From Calocera cornea HHB12733 (lineage: Eukaryota; Basidiomycota; Dacrymycetes; Dacrymycetales; Dacrymycetaceae), in NCBI GenBank assembly GCA_001632435.1, contig KV423973.1, positions 1 to 64,000 on the forward strand: 64,000 bases of DNA. The letters run 5' to 3'. The notes beneath the pieces are model-generated. The model was not told the DNA's origin. It saw only the letters and a list, made by a program, of their open reading frames with translations, and did not search any database. Both the position numbers and the translations under genes were made by a program. Shown one piece after another: positions 37,100 through 47,930 of this stretch (positions are counted from its first letter, which is position 1; each line of letters opens with the position of its first letter).

Positions 37100-37671
37100 G
37101 AGCGGCGTGCGGCTCAGCTCGTGTTGGGCGGGAGAGGGTGCAGTAGCGTGGCGATAGTAATGTTTTCTGTTGTGTGTTGCGTGGCCGGATACCGGTGTAC
37201 CCCCCTCTGTAGTCCAGGTTAGATAATAATGTTGTCCTTCATGGTGCACCGGCGCCCGCGCGCCTTGTCTGAAGAGACCCGAGTAGGGCCGAGCTGCGAA
37301 CTAATGACAACCTATTCAGGGTGCTGCAACTTTCGGAAGCAGCAGCGCGCGGCCCAAGGCTCGGCTTGGGTGCATATATGCCGCCTGCCGCAGTCAATTG
37401 GCGAGCCAACAAGACTTGCAGAGCGCGGGACGACGTTGTTTTGAGATATTCCATTATGCGCAGAAGCGCAGGGGAGTAGTACTGAGAAATGTCTCTGGTC
37501 ACCTACATAGCCGTCCATTCGTCATTAGATCCCCCCTTGCACGATGCAGAAGCAGCCTCTGTCTGCTCACGATACACCGCAGCAGCTTCTCACAGCACCG
37601 CGCTCCAGCCCTTCTCGCTCTCCCCTACCTCCGTCTCCGGCGTTCATCCGCGTCCCTGAAGCGCGCGCGCC
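37100..37671. other. Intergenic between convergent genes
   Basis: 3' flanks of the phosphate transporter and of the heme lyase gene. No gene or repeat recognised. Confidence 0.5.
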
Positions 37672-38565
37672 CTACCTTCCCCAAAGCTCCTCCCAAGCCC
37701 GCCCGAGCCGCATCCTCACCCCCTCCCACGAGTCCGGTGCGGGCCGCACGTCAAGGTAGAACGAGACCTGGCTGGGCGCTTTCGTCGGATGCACCTGTTT
37801 CTCCCCCGGTGCAGGTGAACTGGGACCCGAGGATGTTGGGGAGGTGGTGGTGGTCGGGGGCCGACCGGCGTAGAAGTCGATTATGTACCGGATGCGGTGG
37901 CCGCAGCGGTCGACTATCCAGTCGTGCCTGTCGAACGGCGGGTGATACCTGTACGTCGGGTTAGAACTACTCTTCTTGCGCTTGCGTCTGCTAGGGAAGG
38001 CCCGAACTGATGGGCGGAAGAACGAGAAACGCATGCCGCACCCCATGAGCACCCTCCCCCACGCCCTCCACGTCCTCTCCCTCGGCTTGCCCACAAAACT
38101 GTGCAGCTTGACGCCGCCGCAGCTTTCCCCGCCCATCCCCCGCTCCCAGGAGAGCACCTCCCCCCACGCCCGCTCGTTCACAGCGTTGTGGATCGGCACC
38201 ACGACGGGCATGGTCCCCGCGTCCGGGGGCGAGGCGTACGCGCCCTGGGCGTGCTTCCGCGCGAGTGCGCTGTAGAACTGGGATTGGGAGGGGTAGACCC
38301 AGTTGGCCGAGGCGTCCGCCCGGGGGATGGAGGAGACCTCGCGCTCTGTGCCGAGCTGGGCTGGTGCTGGTGAGCTAGAAGAGGCGCTGGGTTGGGGGAG
38401 GGGGTGTGGGTGCGGCGCGGAGTGCGAGCCATGCGCGGAGAGCCAGGCCGAGCGCGTGTCGTGGTCGATCGGGCACTGCTGTGCTTGCTCGAGCCATGCT
38501 GCGCGCGTGGTGTGGTCGACGGGGCACGCGGCCTGCTCGGAGGTGGAGGAGGAGGCGTGCGACAT
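37672..38565 (-). CDS. CYC3: Cytochrome c heme lyase (holocytochrome c synthase)
   Basis: Mitochondrial intermembrane-space enzyme that attaches haem covalently to apocytochrome c. Two exons, 38565-38042 and 37948-37672, are joined across a 93-nt in-frame intron to give 266 residues. Two Cys-Pro haem-regulatory motifs near the N-terminus (CPVDH, CPIDH), then VYPSQSQFYSALARK, VVPIHNAVNERAWGEVLSWE with the haem-binding His, and GVKLHSFVGKPRERTWRAW. Across the splice comes GYHPPFDRHDWIVDRCG, then YIIDFYAG and FYLDVRPAPDSWEGVRMR. The order and length match the family. It could serve cytochrome c, c1 or both, since fungi may have one or two lyases. The start at 38565 puts the first CP motif 13 residues in. 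Confidence 0.94.
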   Translation of the reverse strand: MSHASSSTSEQAACPVDHTTRAAWLEQAQQCPIDHDTRSAWLSAHGSHSAPHPHPLPQPSASSSSPAPAQLGTEREVSSIPRADASANWVYPSQSQFYSALARKHAQGAYASPPDAGTMPVVVPIHNAVNERAWGEVLSWERGMGGESCGGVKLHSFVGKPRERTWRAWGRVLMGCGMRFSFFRPSVRAFPSRRKRKKSSSNPTYRYHPPFDRHDWIVDRCGHRIRYIIDFYAGRPPTTTTSPTSSGPSSPAPGEKQVHPTKAPSQVSFYLDVRPAPDSWEGVRMRLGRAWEELWGR

Positions 38566-38940
38566 CGTCTGCCGTCCGCTGACTGTCGAGGTAGGGAGGT
38601 GCAGGGAAAGACGAGCGGGATTCTGGTAAGGGTCCTTGTAGGGAGCGGCGGAAGTTCCTTCTTCGTCATCATCGTCACCATACCGCAGAGTGCATGAACC
38701 CGCCTCAGCTGCTCGTAAAAATGATCGGCTACATCGACACACTTTCTACACCTTGACCGCTCGCTTTGTGGTCCCGTATGGTCACAGAAGCCTAAGCCTG
38801 CACCGCGCAGCCCCGCGGCACCTTGCGATCCACAGCACTCGCCGGATAGTGACGCGCTCTCAGAGTCCGCACGTTGGCGCCCTGGTACGTCCTTCCCCCT
38901 TCTTCCCTCCTCTCGCACACTGAACCTATCCCCTACATAG
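38566..38940. other. Intergenic, heme lyase promoter
   Basis: Upstream of the heme lyase gene and of the decayed DUF1772 copy, whose truncated first exon may begin near 38860. Confidence 0.45.
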
Positions 38941-39400
38941 GCTTCGTAACAACCTTCAGCTTGTCCAACCCCGCCGTCTCCCTCGCCCCTCCCGCGTTGG
39001 CCGCGAAACAGTGGCACGCACTGTACGAAGCGGCAAGCGCGCCCCGCCGCTCGCGCTCCTCTCCTCGAACTCGTTCCCCTGCCTATCCTCCCTCTCGGGG
39101 CTTGGTACAACCAAAATACAGCTACTGGATGCAGCGTGCATCTTGGTGCCGCAATAGCACCGTGCACCTTCATAGCGATGGCGACACAAATCGGGGGCTG
39201 CACGAGCTCGCCGCAGCAGGAGGAGCTAGGGCAGAAAGGGGAGCAGGAGGCCCGGCTGCTGCTCAGCAAGCAGCGGCCGCTCGACGACGTGCGTGCTGTG
39301 GGACCTGCGGTGGGGGCGGCACTCCGGGCCTGCGCCGTATTGGGGTGGTGGGCCGCCGGGGGAAGGCTGCATCGGGCGGTATTCTGCCCGATAGATTGCT
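38860..39400 (+). pseudogene. Decayed DUF1772-like gene, copy 3
   Basis: The end of a first exon (VGAL, about 38865-38882) and an intron in the family position are followed by GFVTTFSLSNPAVSLAPPAL and AKQWHALYEAASA, close to copy 2. The frame then breaks. Later frames carry FIAMATQIGG (compare TLTAMARTNG) and LLLSKQRPLDDVRAVGPAVG with AALRACAVLGWW (compare LLRKWTALNFVRAMCPATGA with ALGFWAVLAW). At least two frameshifts and loss of the first helix make it non-functional. It is on the plus strand, opposite to copies 1 and 2, and about 450 bp from repeat element copy 2. Confidence 0.8.
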
Positions 39401-39812
39401 TTGCTGGGACGGTCCAACCTGCTCTGGAATCGACCGTACAGGGCATACAGGAACGATAGTACCGTGTAGTCCCACGAGAGACATATGTATCTGCGGCGCT
39501 GTTACATGACTGTCCTTCTGCGCGTTGGCAGGCGAGGGAAAAAGCACCAATCCGATCGCGGGCCAAATTGGTCGAGTTGGTGCGTTCCTAGGTCGCGTGT
39601 ACATGGCTTGGGATGATAGGAATATGGAGGTGCACAATGCCTATGAAGGGTGATGTACGAATCAAGTAAGCATCGCCCTGTAAGTATACTGAATACTGAA
39701 AGCAGACTGGCAGCGGCGGGGTGGACAAGTATCTCGGAGCCGGGTGGGTGGCCACGGAGCTGCTGTCCACCGTCCCCTGACCGCTCTAGGCGTGCACACG
39801 TTCAGCAGCAGG
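39401..39812. other. Intergenic, no gene seen
   Basis: Between the decayed DUF1772 copy and the second tRNA-armed element. Confidence 0.45.
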
Positions 39813-40085
39813 CATGTCACTGATGTGCATCGCTGACACGCGTAAGTATTGGTCGCGGTCAAAGTCTTCCCGCGTTGAATCCACGCAAGCACTGCGACCA
39901 TGGGCCATGGAGGGGCGTTGGAGACAAGGATGGACGGACATCCGGCTCCGAGACACTGCTCCCGCGAAAATTCCAACATCTTCCCGCCCTCCTGCCCGCC
40001 TACCATCCGGTTCCGAGTGGCGGTCAGGCTTCATAGGCAAAAAGTCAATAGATTTAAGTGGTTTCGCACTCCCGGTTTTAAGTGA

Positions 40086-40172
40086 TGGCGCACTGCGGGA
40101 TTCGAACTCGCGCGCTTGTGCACGATAATGTTCAGGGCCGCACATGCCCGCCTACCACTACGCTATCCGCGC
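40086..40172 (-). ncRNA. tRNA-like sequence (element copy 2, left repeat)
   Basis: 87 nt. Differs from the others at its 5' end (GCGCGGATAGCGTAGTGGTAGG), which makes the acceptor and D-arm look more like a normal tRNA. B-box and TGCGCCA end are intact. Confidence 0.55.
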
Positions 40173-41157
40173 AGCGGTGTCAGCTGAACCCATTTTGCTT
40201 TCTTGTCCTGTACACCCCCTATGGGGCCATGCTGCACACGGTTGCTGGTCGGGTCAAATAGGGTACATGTCGCGCCGTACGTCTTACAATCGCACAACGC
40301 ACAACCACCGACCTCAGACAGCGCGCACCACTTCGTTCAACCTGCAGGTTCTCACAGGGCACGTGGAGCGGTTTAAGTGGGCTCTATCACCATTCACTCG
40401 TGTATCAGTGAAGACAACGGCGAGTCAGTCGGCTCGCTGGAGCGACTCGTCGACCCGCCGTACGGCACTCCACGCGACCCGGCCTGGGTTGAACGCCCTC
40501 CAGCGGTTCTGTCTGACTTCTGGGAGCTGTTGAAGGGACGACCCAGAGTGCCTTAGATGGGACGGGCAGCTCCTGAAAATCCTATAGTAGATTACGTCCC
40601 ACCTCGCAACCGATCCGACCGCGACGAACGCTTGTACACTATAACCAGTTGTCGGCAAACATCTATCGGTATGCCCGTTTCGGCCTCCGGGCATGGATGG
40701 TGCAGATGGGGTGAACGAGTTCATGAGCATGTGGAATGTGCTTGGTGTGATGGAGTTTGTGATGACTCAATGCCGGCACTGAATGCGGACCAGGCGGAGA
40801 TGACTGGCGCTTGCCTGGCTGTAACCTGCAGTGATCTGGAACCAGACGAGGAGTAGCAGGTAGACCGGCGGCCGTCTTGTCAGCATAGTGGCCGGACATA
40901 AAGTATCGGTGGGCTATCCATTCCTAATAGGCGTAAGTTGAGTCATTAATAGAACTTGGCCCATGATGATGTCGCATGTGGTGTGCAGTGTGGCTGCGGT
41001 GCGCGCTGTCTGAGGTCGGTGGTTGTGCGTTGTGCGATTGTAAGACGTACGGCGCGACATGTACCCTATTTGACCCGACCAGCAACTGTGTGCAGCATCA
41101 TGGCCCCATAGGGGGTGTACATGACAAGAAAGCAAAATGGGTTCAGATAACACCGTT

Positions 41158-41244
41158 GCGCGTATAGCGTAGCGGTAGGCGGGCATGTGCGGCCCTGAAC
41201 ATTATCGTGCACAAGCGCGCGAGTTCGAATCCCGCAGTGCGCCA
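41158..41244 (+). ncRNA. tRNA-like sequence (element copy 2, right repeat)
   Basis: Same 87-nt module reading outward to the right. Identical in the boxes to the copy at 20394. Confidence 0.55.
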
Positions 41245-41672
41245 TCACTTAAAACCGGGAGTGCGAAACCACTTAAATCTATTGACTTTTTGCCTATGAA
41301 GCCTGACCGCCACTCGGAACCGGATGGTAGGCGGGCAGGAGGGCGGGAAGATGTTGGAATTTTCGCGGGAGCAGTGTCTCGGAGCCGGACGTCAATCCAT
41401 CCCTGTCCTCCAGCGCCCCTCCATGGCCCACGGTCGCAGTTCTTGCGTGGATTCAAGGCCTTCGTCTACATACATGTGGCATTTAGGCTCCTCGGGGCTC
41501 CTCGGACAGCATAGGAATAGATTAACTTTCGCCCGGACAGTGGCATACCAGTCACCGTGGTTGACATTCGAACGCGCGCGTCAACTCAACGCGTTCTGGA
41601 TCCCCAATCCCATAACCATTGCAATAGAAGTACTTTGGATGACCGCCAGTACCCTGTTTATCTTCCTGAGCT

Positions 41673-42737
41673 GACGTGGATGCGTGACTCCCCCGACCCG
41701 ACTGATTTGTCTCACGGAAGCAGAATACTCGCAAAACAGTCCGGAGACGCCCGTCGTCGTTTCTTTCTGCCCTACAGCTAGCCTCGCGCGCTTCTTTCAC
41801 TGCATATGCCGCTCTGACTCTGAATGCCTTTCCCATTTTGACCACGCGTGCTCATACAGTGGGAACAGTGCTCTTTGTTTGATTGGCGGTGTCTACATCC
41901 CTCACGAAACCTCATGGTCTCATTCACCGACGCTCTCGCTCAGCATCAGCATACCCAGCAACGGCATTGGAATTCACTCAACTATTCTGATCTGAGTCTT
42001 CCGGGACCTCATTGCCTCTTCCGAGTACTGTACACAGATACCGGCGGGTCGGAGCCCTGCGCCGGATCACACAGCGCGTCTCTTCTAACGATGCCTGATG
42101 TCGGGGCTGCTTCTTCCCATCCAATCGACCGCGTTCCGACGCCGTCCCAAAGACACAGCCTCTTCCGCTCTCAGACCGGGCTGGCACTTTGTCTTATACA
42201 TGATGCGCTCTTCTTGATATGCGAAATTTGGAGGTCAAACATCTTCGAGAGCTTATCTCAGAAGCTTATCTATGCACTTGCTTCTGTCGGTTCAAAAGAA
42301 CTCGCGCTGGCGTGCCAGCGTGGAGCGCGAACTGCAAAGTACGCACATGATCCGCGGCGACCCCTGCTCTGTGCTCTAGCCTGTGCATGCAGCCTATTTA
42401 ACTGTATTCTACAAAACCTCGAACACCAAATTCACGCTCACATTGAATGGCGGAGCCTGCATCAGATGCTGGCGACTGTGCGGGTGCACCTCTGGATTGC
42501 GTGTGCTCGCATGGGAGCACGATGACGCGCCCGGCTGACTGCCGAGGATGGGGAAGGCGTACGCGTGTAAAAGTACTGTACCTGGAGAGCTGTGCACAAG
42601 CATCAGCACCAGCACCACTGGGCGATAGCGTGGAAGGGCAGAAAGTTCTTAATCCTCCAGCAGGTCGCCGCCGCCCCGCTATCGCCCCCTTTCTTGCTCC
42701 TGCCCTCTTCATCTGAGCTGCAAGAGCGCAATCAAAC
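41673..42737. other. Intergenic region upstream of amino-acid permease
   Basis: No gene recognised. Contains a closely spaced pair of GATA-factor sites. Confidence 0.5.
42251..42271 (-). promoter_or_regulatory. Tandem AGATAAGC sites (GATA-factor type)
   Basis: GCTTATCT at 42251-42258 and again at 42264-42271, that is AGATAAGC twice on the minus strand, about 470 bp before the permease start. Fungal nitrogen regulators of the AreA/Gat1 type bind paired HGATAR sites, so nitrogen control of the permease is plausible. This is inference from the motif only. Confidence 0.5.
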
Positions 42738-44980
42738 ATGTCAGCCGAGAACGAGAACTCCTCCGACCCAGGCATGGCCGAGAAGGCCGGTGGAGGCGCT
42801 GGGTACCCCATCGCCCAACCTGCGAGCAACGAGGAGATCACTGGGGAGAAGGGCGTGCCGGTGGACTACTCGCGTGTGCCCCCACCGGAGGGGATGCAGC
42901 TGCATCGACAGCTCAAGGCGAGGCATGTGGCTATGATTAGCATTGGGGGTGTTATCGGCACAGGTCTGTTCGTGGGGACTGCGAGCTCCCTCGCAAGTGG
43001 AGGTCCGGTCGGCCTCTGGCTGGGGTACATTGTCATGGGCTCTATTGTGGGTTTATCTCTGCTATGTGTGAGCATTTTGACTGATGGTGTGTGTATAGAC
43101 TCTCGCCGTTATGCTTTGCCTAGGTGAGATGATCGCCTGGTTCCCGATCCCCGGTGGACACATCACCCTCGCCGACCGCTTCGTGGACCCGGCGATGTCC
43201 TTCGCGATGGGCTGGAACTACTGGTACAACTGGGTCATCACTTTGGTATGTAGTCACGCTCATTAACTCGACAACACCGGCTGATAACCTCTGATAGCCA
43301 GCAGAGCTGTCGGCCGCCGCGGTGCTCATCAGCTTCTGGGACCACAAGACCAACTCCGGCGTGTACATAACCGTCTGCCTCGTCGTCGTCGTGGCAATCA
43401 ACGCGTGCGGTGCCGGTGTATACGGCGAGGCAGAGTTCTGGTTCGCCTCAGTAAGCACATCTGTTTTCGGTATCCCTCAGTTGATTAAGGCGCGGCCGGC
43501 AGATCAAAGTCATCACTATTACGGGACTCATTGTATGTTTGCTATTCTTGTACAGAGATGTATCTGATGCATAAACAGATCCTTGGAATAATCTTGGCTG
43601 GTGGCGGTGGTCCGGACCACGATCGCATTGGCTTCCGTTATTGGGCTAACCCGGGCCCTTTCGTTAGTACTGGTGACAGGACGATCCGGTGAGGCACTGA
43701 CAGCCGATTAGAATCAATTCAACGGTATTCCGGGCACAACGGGGCGCTTCCTTGCCTGGTGGTCGGTCATGACTCAGGCGGCCTTCTCGTTCATCGGTAC
43801 CGAGGTTGTGGCCATCGCAGCTGGAGAAGCAAAAAATCCACGGTAGCCCGATGACTGATGGAAGGCAGTCAAGGCACAGAACTGACTTTGCATCGCAGGA
43901 AGAACATTCCAAAGGCAATCAAGCGCGTTTACATTCGAATCCTGATATTCTATATTGCTGGTCAATACCGTTGTCCAACTTGCTTCGACCGTCCTCTTAC
44001 TGACGATATGGTGTAGGCACTTTCATCATCTCCCTGCTCGTGCCATACACCAACTCCAGCCTGGGTCTCAAGGCAAACACAGCTGCCAAGTCTCCATTTG
44101 TCATCGCCATCCAGACCGCCGGCATAAACGGCTTGCCTAGTGTGGTCAATGCTGCTTTGCTCACCTCTGCCTGGTCCGCCGGCAGCAGCGATTTGTATTC
44201 TTCTTCTCGTGCCCTCTGTAAGCCAAATCTTCGTGCAGGTGCTCTGTTCGATGTGCTGAAGCGTTGCAGACGGTATGGCGCTCATTGGCAATGCGCCGCG
44301 CATCTTCGCCCGTACCACCCGCAACGGTCTGCCTTGGGTGGCCGTAGCTACATGTTCTCTCTTCGGTCTCCTCGCGTACCTGGGTACGGGAAGCGTCACG
44401 GCGGGAACGGTCTTCACCTACCTTGGCAACATGACGGCCATTGCTGGTCTTATCACATGGTTCGGCATTGGGGTCACTTACCTGCGATTCCACGCGGGTA
44501 TGAAAGCGCAAGGCATTCCAAGGAGCGTCCTGCCCTTCAAGGCCTGGCCACAGCCATTCTTGGGTTGGTATGTAGTCATATCGACGTGGGTCATCTGCTT
44601 CGTACGTCAACCGCTGTGCCTCTTCTTTGCAGCCGCCCCTAACGATTCCTAGTTCTCAGGCTTTAGTGTCTTCCTCACTGGCGGGTGGGATACCGGCACG
44701 TTCATTACGAACTACGTATGTTCACAGAGTTAATTTCTTTCCTGGTTACTAAGCGCGTTGCAGGCACCTTTCGTTGTCTTTCCCATTCTGTACGTATCAT
44801 ATAAGTTAGCCTCGCGCTGCCATACATGGCGCGCCTCCGAGATGGACTTCAAAACCGGAAGTGATCTGTATCCGATTGAGGAGGAGTCGCCCAAGAACCT
44901 GGTGCAGAAGTTCTGGAGTTGGCTGGTACGTCAGATCCGTCGATACCATGTCTCATTCTTGACCGCTGAAACAGATGTGA
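42738..44980 (+). CDS. Amino-acid permease (yeast AAT/GAP1-type, APC superfamily)
   Basis: Plasma-membrane proton/amino-acid symporter. About nine exons, with the last splice joining WSWL to a final ATG TGA at 44975-44980. The protein begins [18 protein letters not shown]. Then come [20 protein letters not shown] (signature of the first helix), [120 protein letters not shown] and [22 protein letters not shown](G)TE and GE..NPRK are diagnostic of the yeast amino-acid transporter family. No damage noticed. Substrate range cannot be read. Paired GATA sites upstream suggest nitrogen regulation. Confidence 0.93.
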
Positions 44981-45437
44981 TACGAAGAGCTGATCTATGT
45001 GTTCCGTTGATAATTAGTAGAGAGGACAGCGTCGCGCAATCATATCGGTGAGAGAAGTAGCATAGGTCGGTTAGGAGACATTAGCTCGTTTGGTGTGCTG
45101 GCCTGGCCTTGACTGCTCTTTTATCGTACGAATGGTCGCAACCCGTGCATCCTGTCAGCCAGCCCGAGCCGCACAAGGGTCGTATTCCGGAAGAACTGTT
45201 TCTAACGTTGTTGAGTTCTGCGATCGGGATGGACACCACTATGCACGGCACAGTGAGACAGGGGGCATGCCCGAGTCATAGGAAGCTCGCGATTGAATGG
45301 GATGGGCGAAACCCTGATGGTGGTTAGGGTCCAATCAGCGAGCGCTTGGTGTTTCAGAAATGTATGATCGCTCTCTTGTACTCCACTTTCTCGCTTTCTT
45401 GCCTTCCTTCTCAGCATCTGCTTCGTAAGCCCCAGGC
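44981..45437. other. Intergenic, no gene seen
   Basis: Between the permease and the second P450. Confidence 0.5.
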
Positions 45438-47538
45438 ATGGCTATTCGACCCTTGGATATTGCAACAGTACTATTCACCTTGCTAGCGCTGTTTGTCGCA
45501 AAGCGCTATCGAAAGTTCGCCGCGACAATCAACGTGTGTCCAAATACCTGAATCTTGTAGGGGAATGCAACTAACCTGTTGTGTACCTCAGGCTCGTGCA
45601 CCACTAAACGTGTACAAATGCGCGTTTACACCGTTTTTCATGCCAGGCATGGTGCTGCCTCGGCACAAATGGAATCCATCGGATACGATGAACTGCTGGG
45701 CAGGCCGACAGACAGGTGAGGGGACATGTTGACATTGAATGGGATGCAAAAATGACCTCTTACAGCATACACAAACAATCCAACAGGCACTTTTGAGTAC
45801 GTTGGGCTCTTCAATGATGGGAAATGTATACAATCTGTCAACCAAGAGGTCCTCCGCCAAGTCGCTTTCTCAAAAGGAGCTTGGGACCGGGTACCGATTG
45901 TTCGATTTGCTCAAAAGTCGGTCATCTCGCCTTTTCTAGGAGGACGGCATTGATCGATGAGGCCAGTTTTCCTCTTGAAACTTATAATGTGGCTTCCGGA
46001 AGGATGGACACTGGGTACATGCGGCACAAACGAATCATAAACCCCGCTTTCAACCAAGATCTGTAGGCCTCCCGTCTTCTTAAGACTGAACGCCTTCATT
46101 GCTTACTCCGACAGCTATCGCCATGTTTGGCAGGAGACTGCTGTGGCTTTTGAGGGTCTGCGCGATACCGCCAAGTGGAACGAGCGAGATACACTTGTCA
46201 TCCCCGATCTGACACATCTCATGTCTTCTGTAAGGTTCTCTTTAGTTCACCAGTACCGGTGAGCTAACGGCGAAACCAGATCACGCTCTTCGTCATTGCG
46301 AAAGTAGGGTTTGGAGTTGATCTGCCCTGGGAAGATCCGACCAATAAGGACAAAATGACGTTGCACGAAGCGTTTGAAATCATTTCCGTTAACTTCATTT
46401 GGAGAGGACTACTTCCGGAATGGATGTTCAAACTACCTTTCGCGGGGTGCGTACTCTCCTTCGGGTAGGTTTGGCCTTAATCACTGAATGTCCATATAAG
46501 GTTGCAGAAGATCAAGCTTGCCGCTGACTATATGCTCACCGACTTGCAGTCCAGAATCAAGTATCGTCGGCTTGCGAACAAGGAAGCTCCTTCCGCTCAC
46601 TCTTTCTCTAATGAGCAAGATATCTTCGGCCGGCTGCTCATCGCGTCTGACGCAGAGATACAAGGACAGAAGCTGGACGACGACGAACTGGCGTACGTCA
46701 TCCTGTTGGCCCGAGTTTATCCAAACCCCTAATCGCTTCTCTGCAAGGTCTAATGTCTTCGTGATGCTATTTGCTGGCCACGAGACATCAAGCAAGGGGA
46801 TAAGCATTACATTGGGCCTGCTAGCATGTCATCCAGAAGAGCAAGAGAAACTGTATCAGGTCATCAAGGATGTCGTGGGGAATGATCGCGCCCCGGTAGG
46901 TTGTGTGGTTCTGAAAGCGATTTGGACTGAACAGCTGCAGATGTTTGAGGATTACGAGGCCCTTGGCTCTATCCGAAACGCCATCCTCGAAGCTCTTCGT
47001 CTGTACCGTAAGTCCCCCTCGGCTTCTTGCTGGATGTATCTGACCGAGTCATTGCAACAGCCATAGCGCCTATCCTCTTTCGTGAGGCATTCGAGGACAC
47101 TACGCTCCTTGTACCTGGCCTTCCAGAGCCGTTGGTGGTGGAGAAGGGAACCATATTCATTGGAGACTACATGGGTGCCGGTGCGTCTCCCTTCAAGCTG
47201 GTTGTCGGAGCGACTCTAACTGTTTCTCAGGGTGGGACCCGTCGCGTTTCCCGAACCCCGCCGACTACCTCCCATCGCGCTTCGCCGATGCCGACGTTCT
47301 CTCCACCGACACGTATGTTTCCTTCGGCATGGGTATTCACACATGCATGGGCCGCCGCTTTGCCTTGTATGAGATGGTCTGCTATCTTGCCCTCTTCCTC
47401 AGGGAGTGGCGGGTGATGCCGACCTTGAGGGAGGGCGAGACGCTTGCCGCTTGGAGAAAGAGGGTGTTGGAGGACAACATGTTGCTGGCAGTAACGTTAG
47501 GTCCTGCAGAAGTCCCTGTGAAGTTGGAGCGGCGCTGA
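45438..47538 (+). CDS. Cytochrome P450 monooxygenase
   Basis: N-terminal anchor MAIRPLDIATVLFTLLALFV, then about eleven exons to roughly 510 residues. Landmarks are NQEVLRQVAFSKGAWDR, MRHKRIINPAFNQDL (helix C), YRHVWQETAVAFEGL, ITLFVIAKVGFGVDLPWED, the I-helix FAGHETSSKG, EALRLY (ExxR), YLPSRF in the PERF position, and the haem loop FGMGIHTCMGRRFALYEM. The stop is at 47536-47538. Its end (LGPAEVPVKLERR) and helix C match the gene at 7428, so both belong to one P450 family of the genome. The PERF motif has become PSRF, which occurs in other P450s. Substrate unknown. Confidence 0.88.
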
Positions 47539-47930
47539 AGGAGATATACCATTCATGCGGAAGGATATATAGTATGATACTACGCGGCTCTAAATTCCAG
47601 GGGGCATTTACGCGCTGCCGCAGCAGTTGGCGATAGAGTCCCAAGCGCTTTTGAGGCCCGGGCCGCAACTTGAAGGGCCGGCAGACATGAGTACTGCGCG
47701 TGTCAACATGGGAAATCTTTCCTCGTAATCAGATCATATCATTGCCTCAGAATGGATATGTACAGAGTAGCCCACGGACACCTGGCATGAGGCAAGGGTA
47801 GCGTTGATATCTGGAATCTCGTTGAGGGTACTATCATTTACCGCATTTACCGTGAATAAAACGAATCAAGGGAACATGTACACGTGAATGGTCGTAAGAG
47901 CCAGAAGCTCATCGAGCTTCGTGCAGTGCC
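47539..47930. other. Intergenic between convergent genes
   Basis: 3' flanks of the P450 and the EDC4-like gene. No gene recognised. Confidence 0.5.

Larger units (their letters stand above)
39813..41672. mobile_element. tRNA-armed long-inverted-repeat element, copy 2
   Basis: About 1.86 kb, most diverged of the three. The left arm (from about 39813) and right arm (to about 41672) match those of copy 1. Examples are GCGTAAGTATTGGTC on the left, and ATTCGAACGCGCGCGTCAAC and TACCCTGTTTATC on the right. The inverted repeats with tRNA-like modules are well conserved. The centre is strongly diverged, yet alignable blocks remain, for example GATGACTCAATGC and AGTCGGCTCGCT. Translation of one centre frame (ending at 40856) gives CDDSMPALNADQAEMTGA where copy 1 gives RDDSMLVLNADKAKMSGG, so an ancestral coding sequence is possible. 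No transposase motif recognised. Confidence 0.7.
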
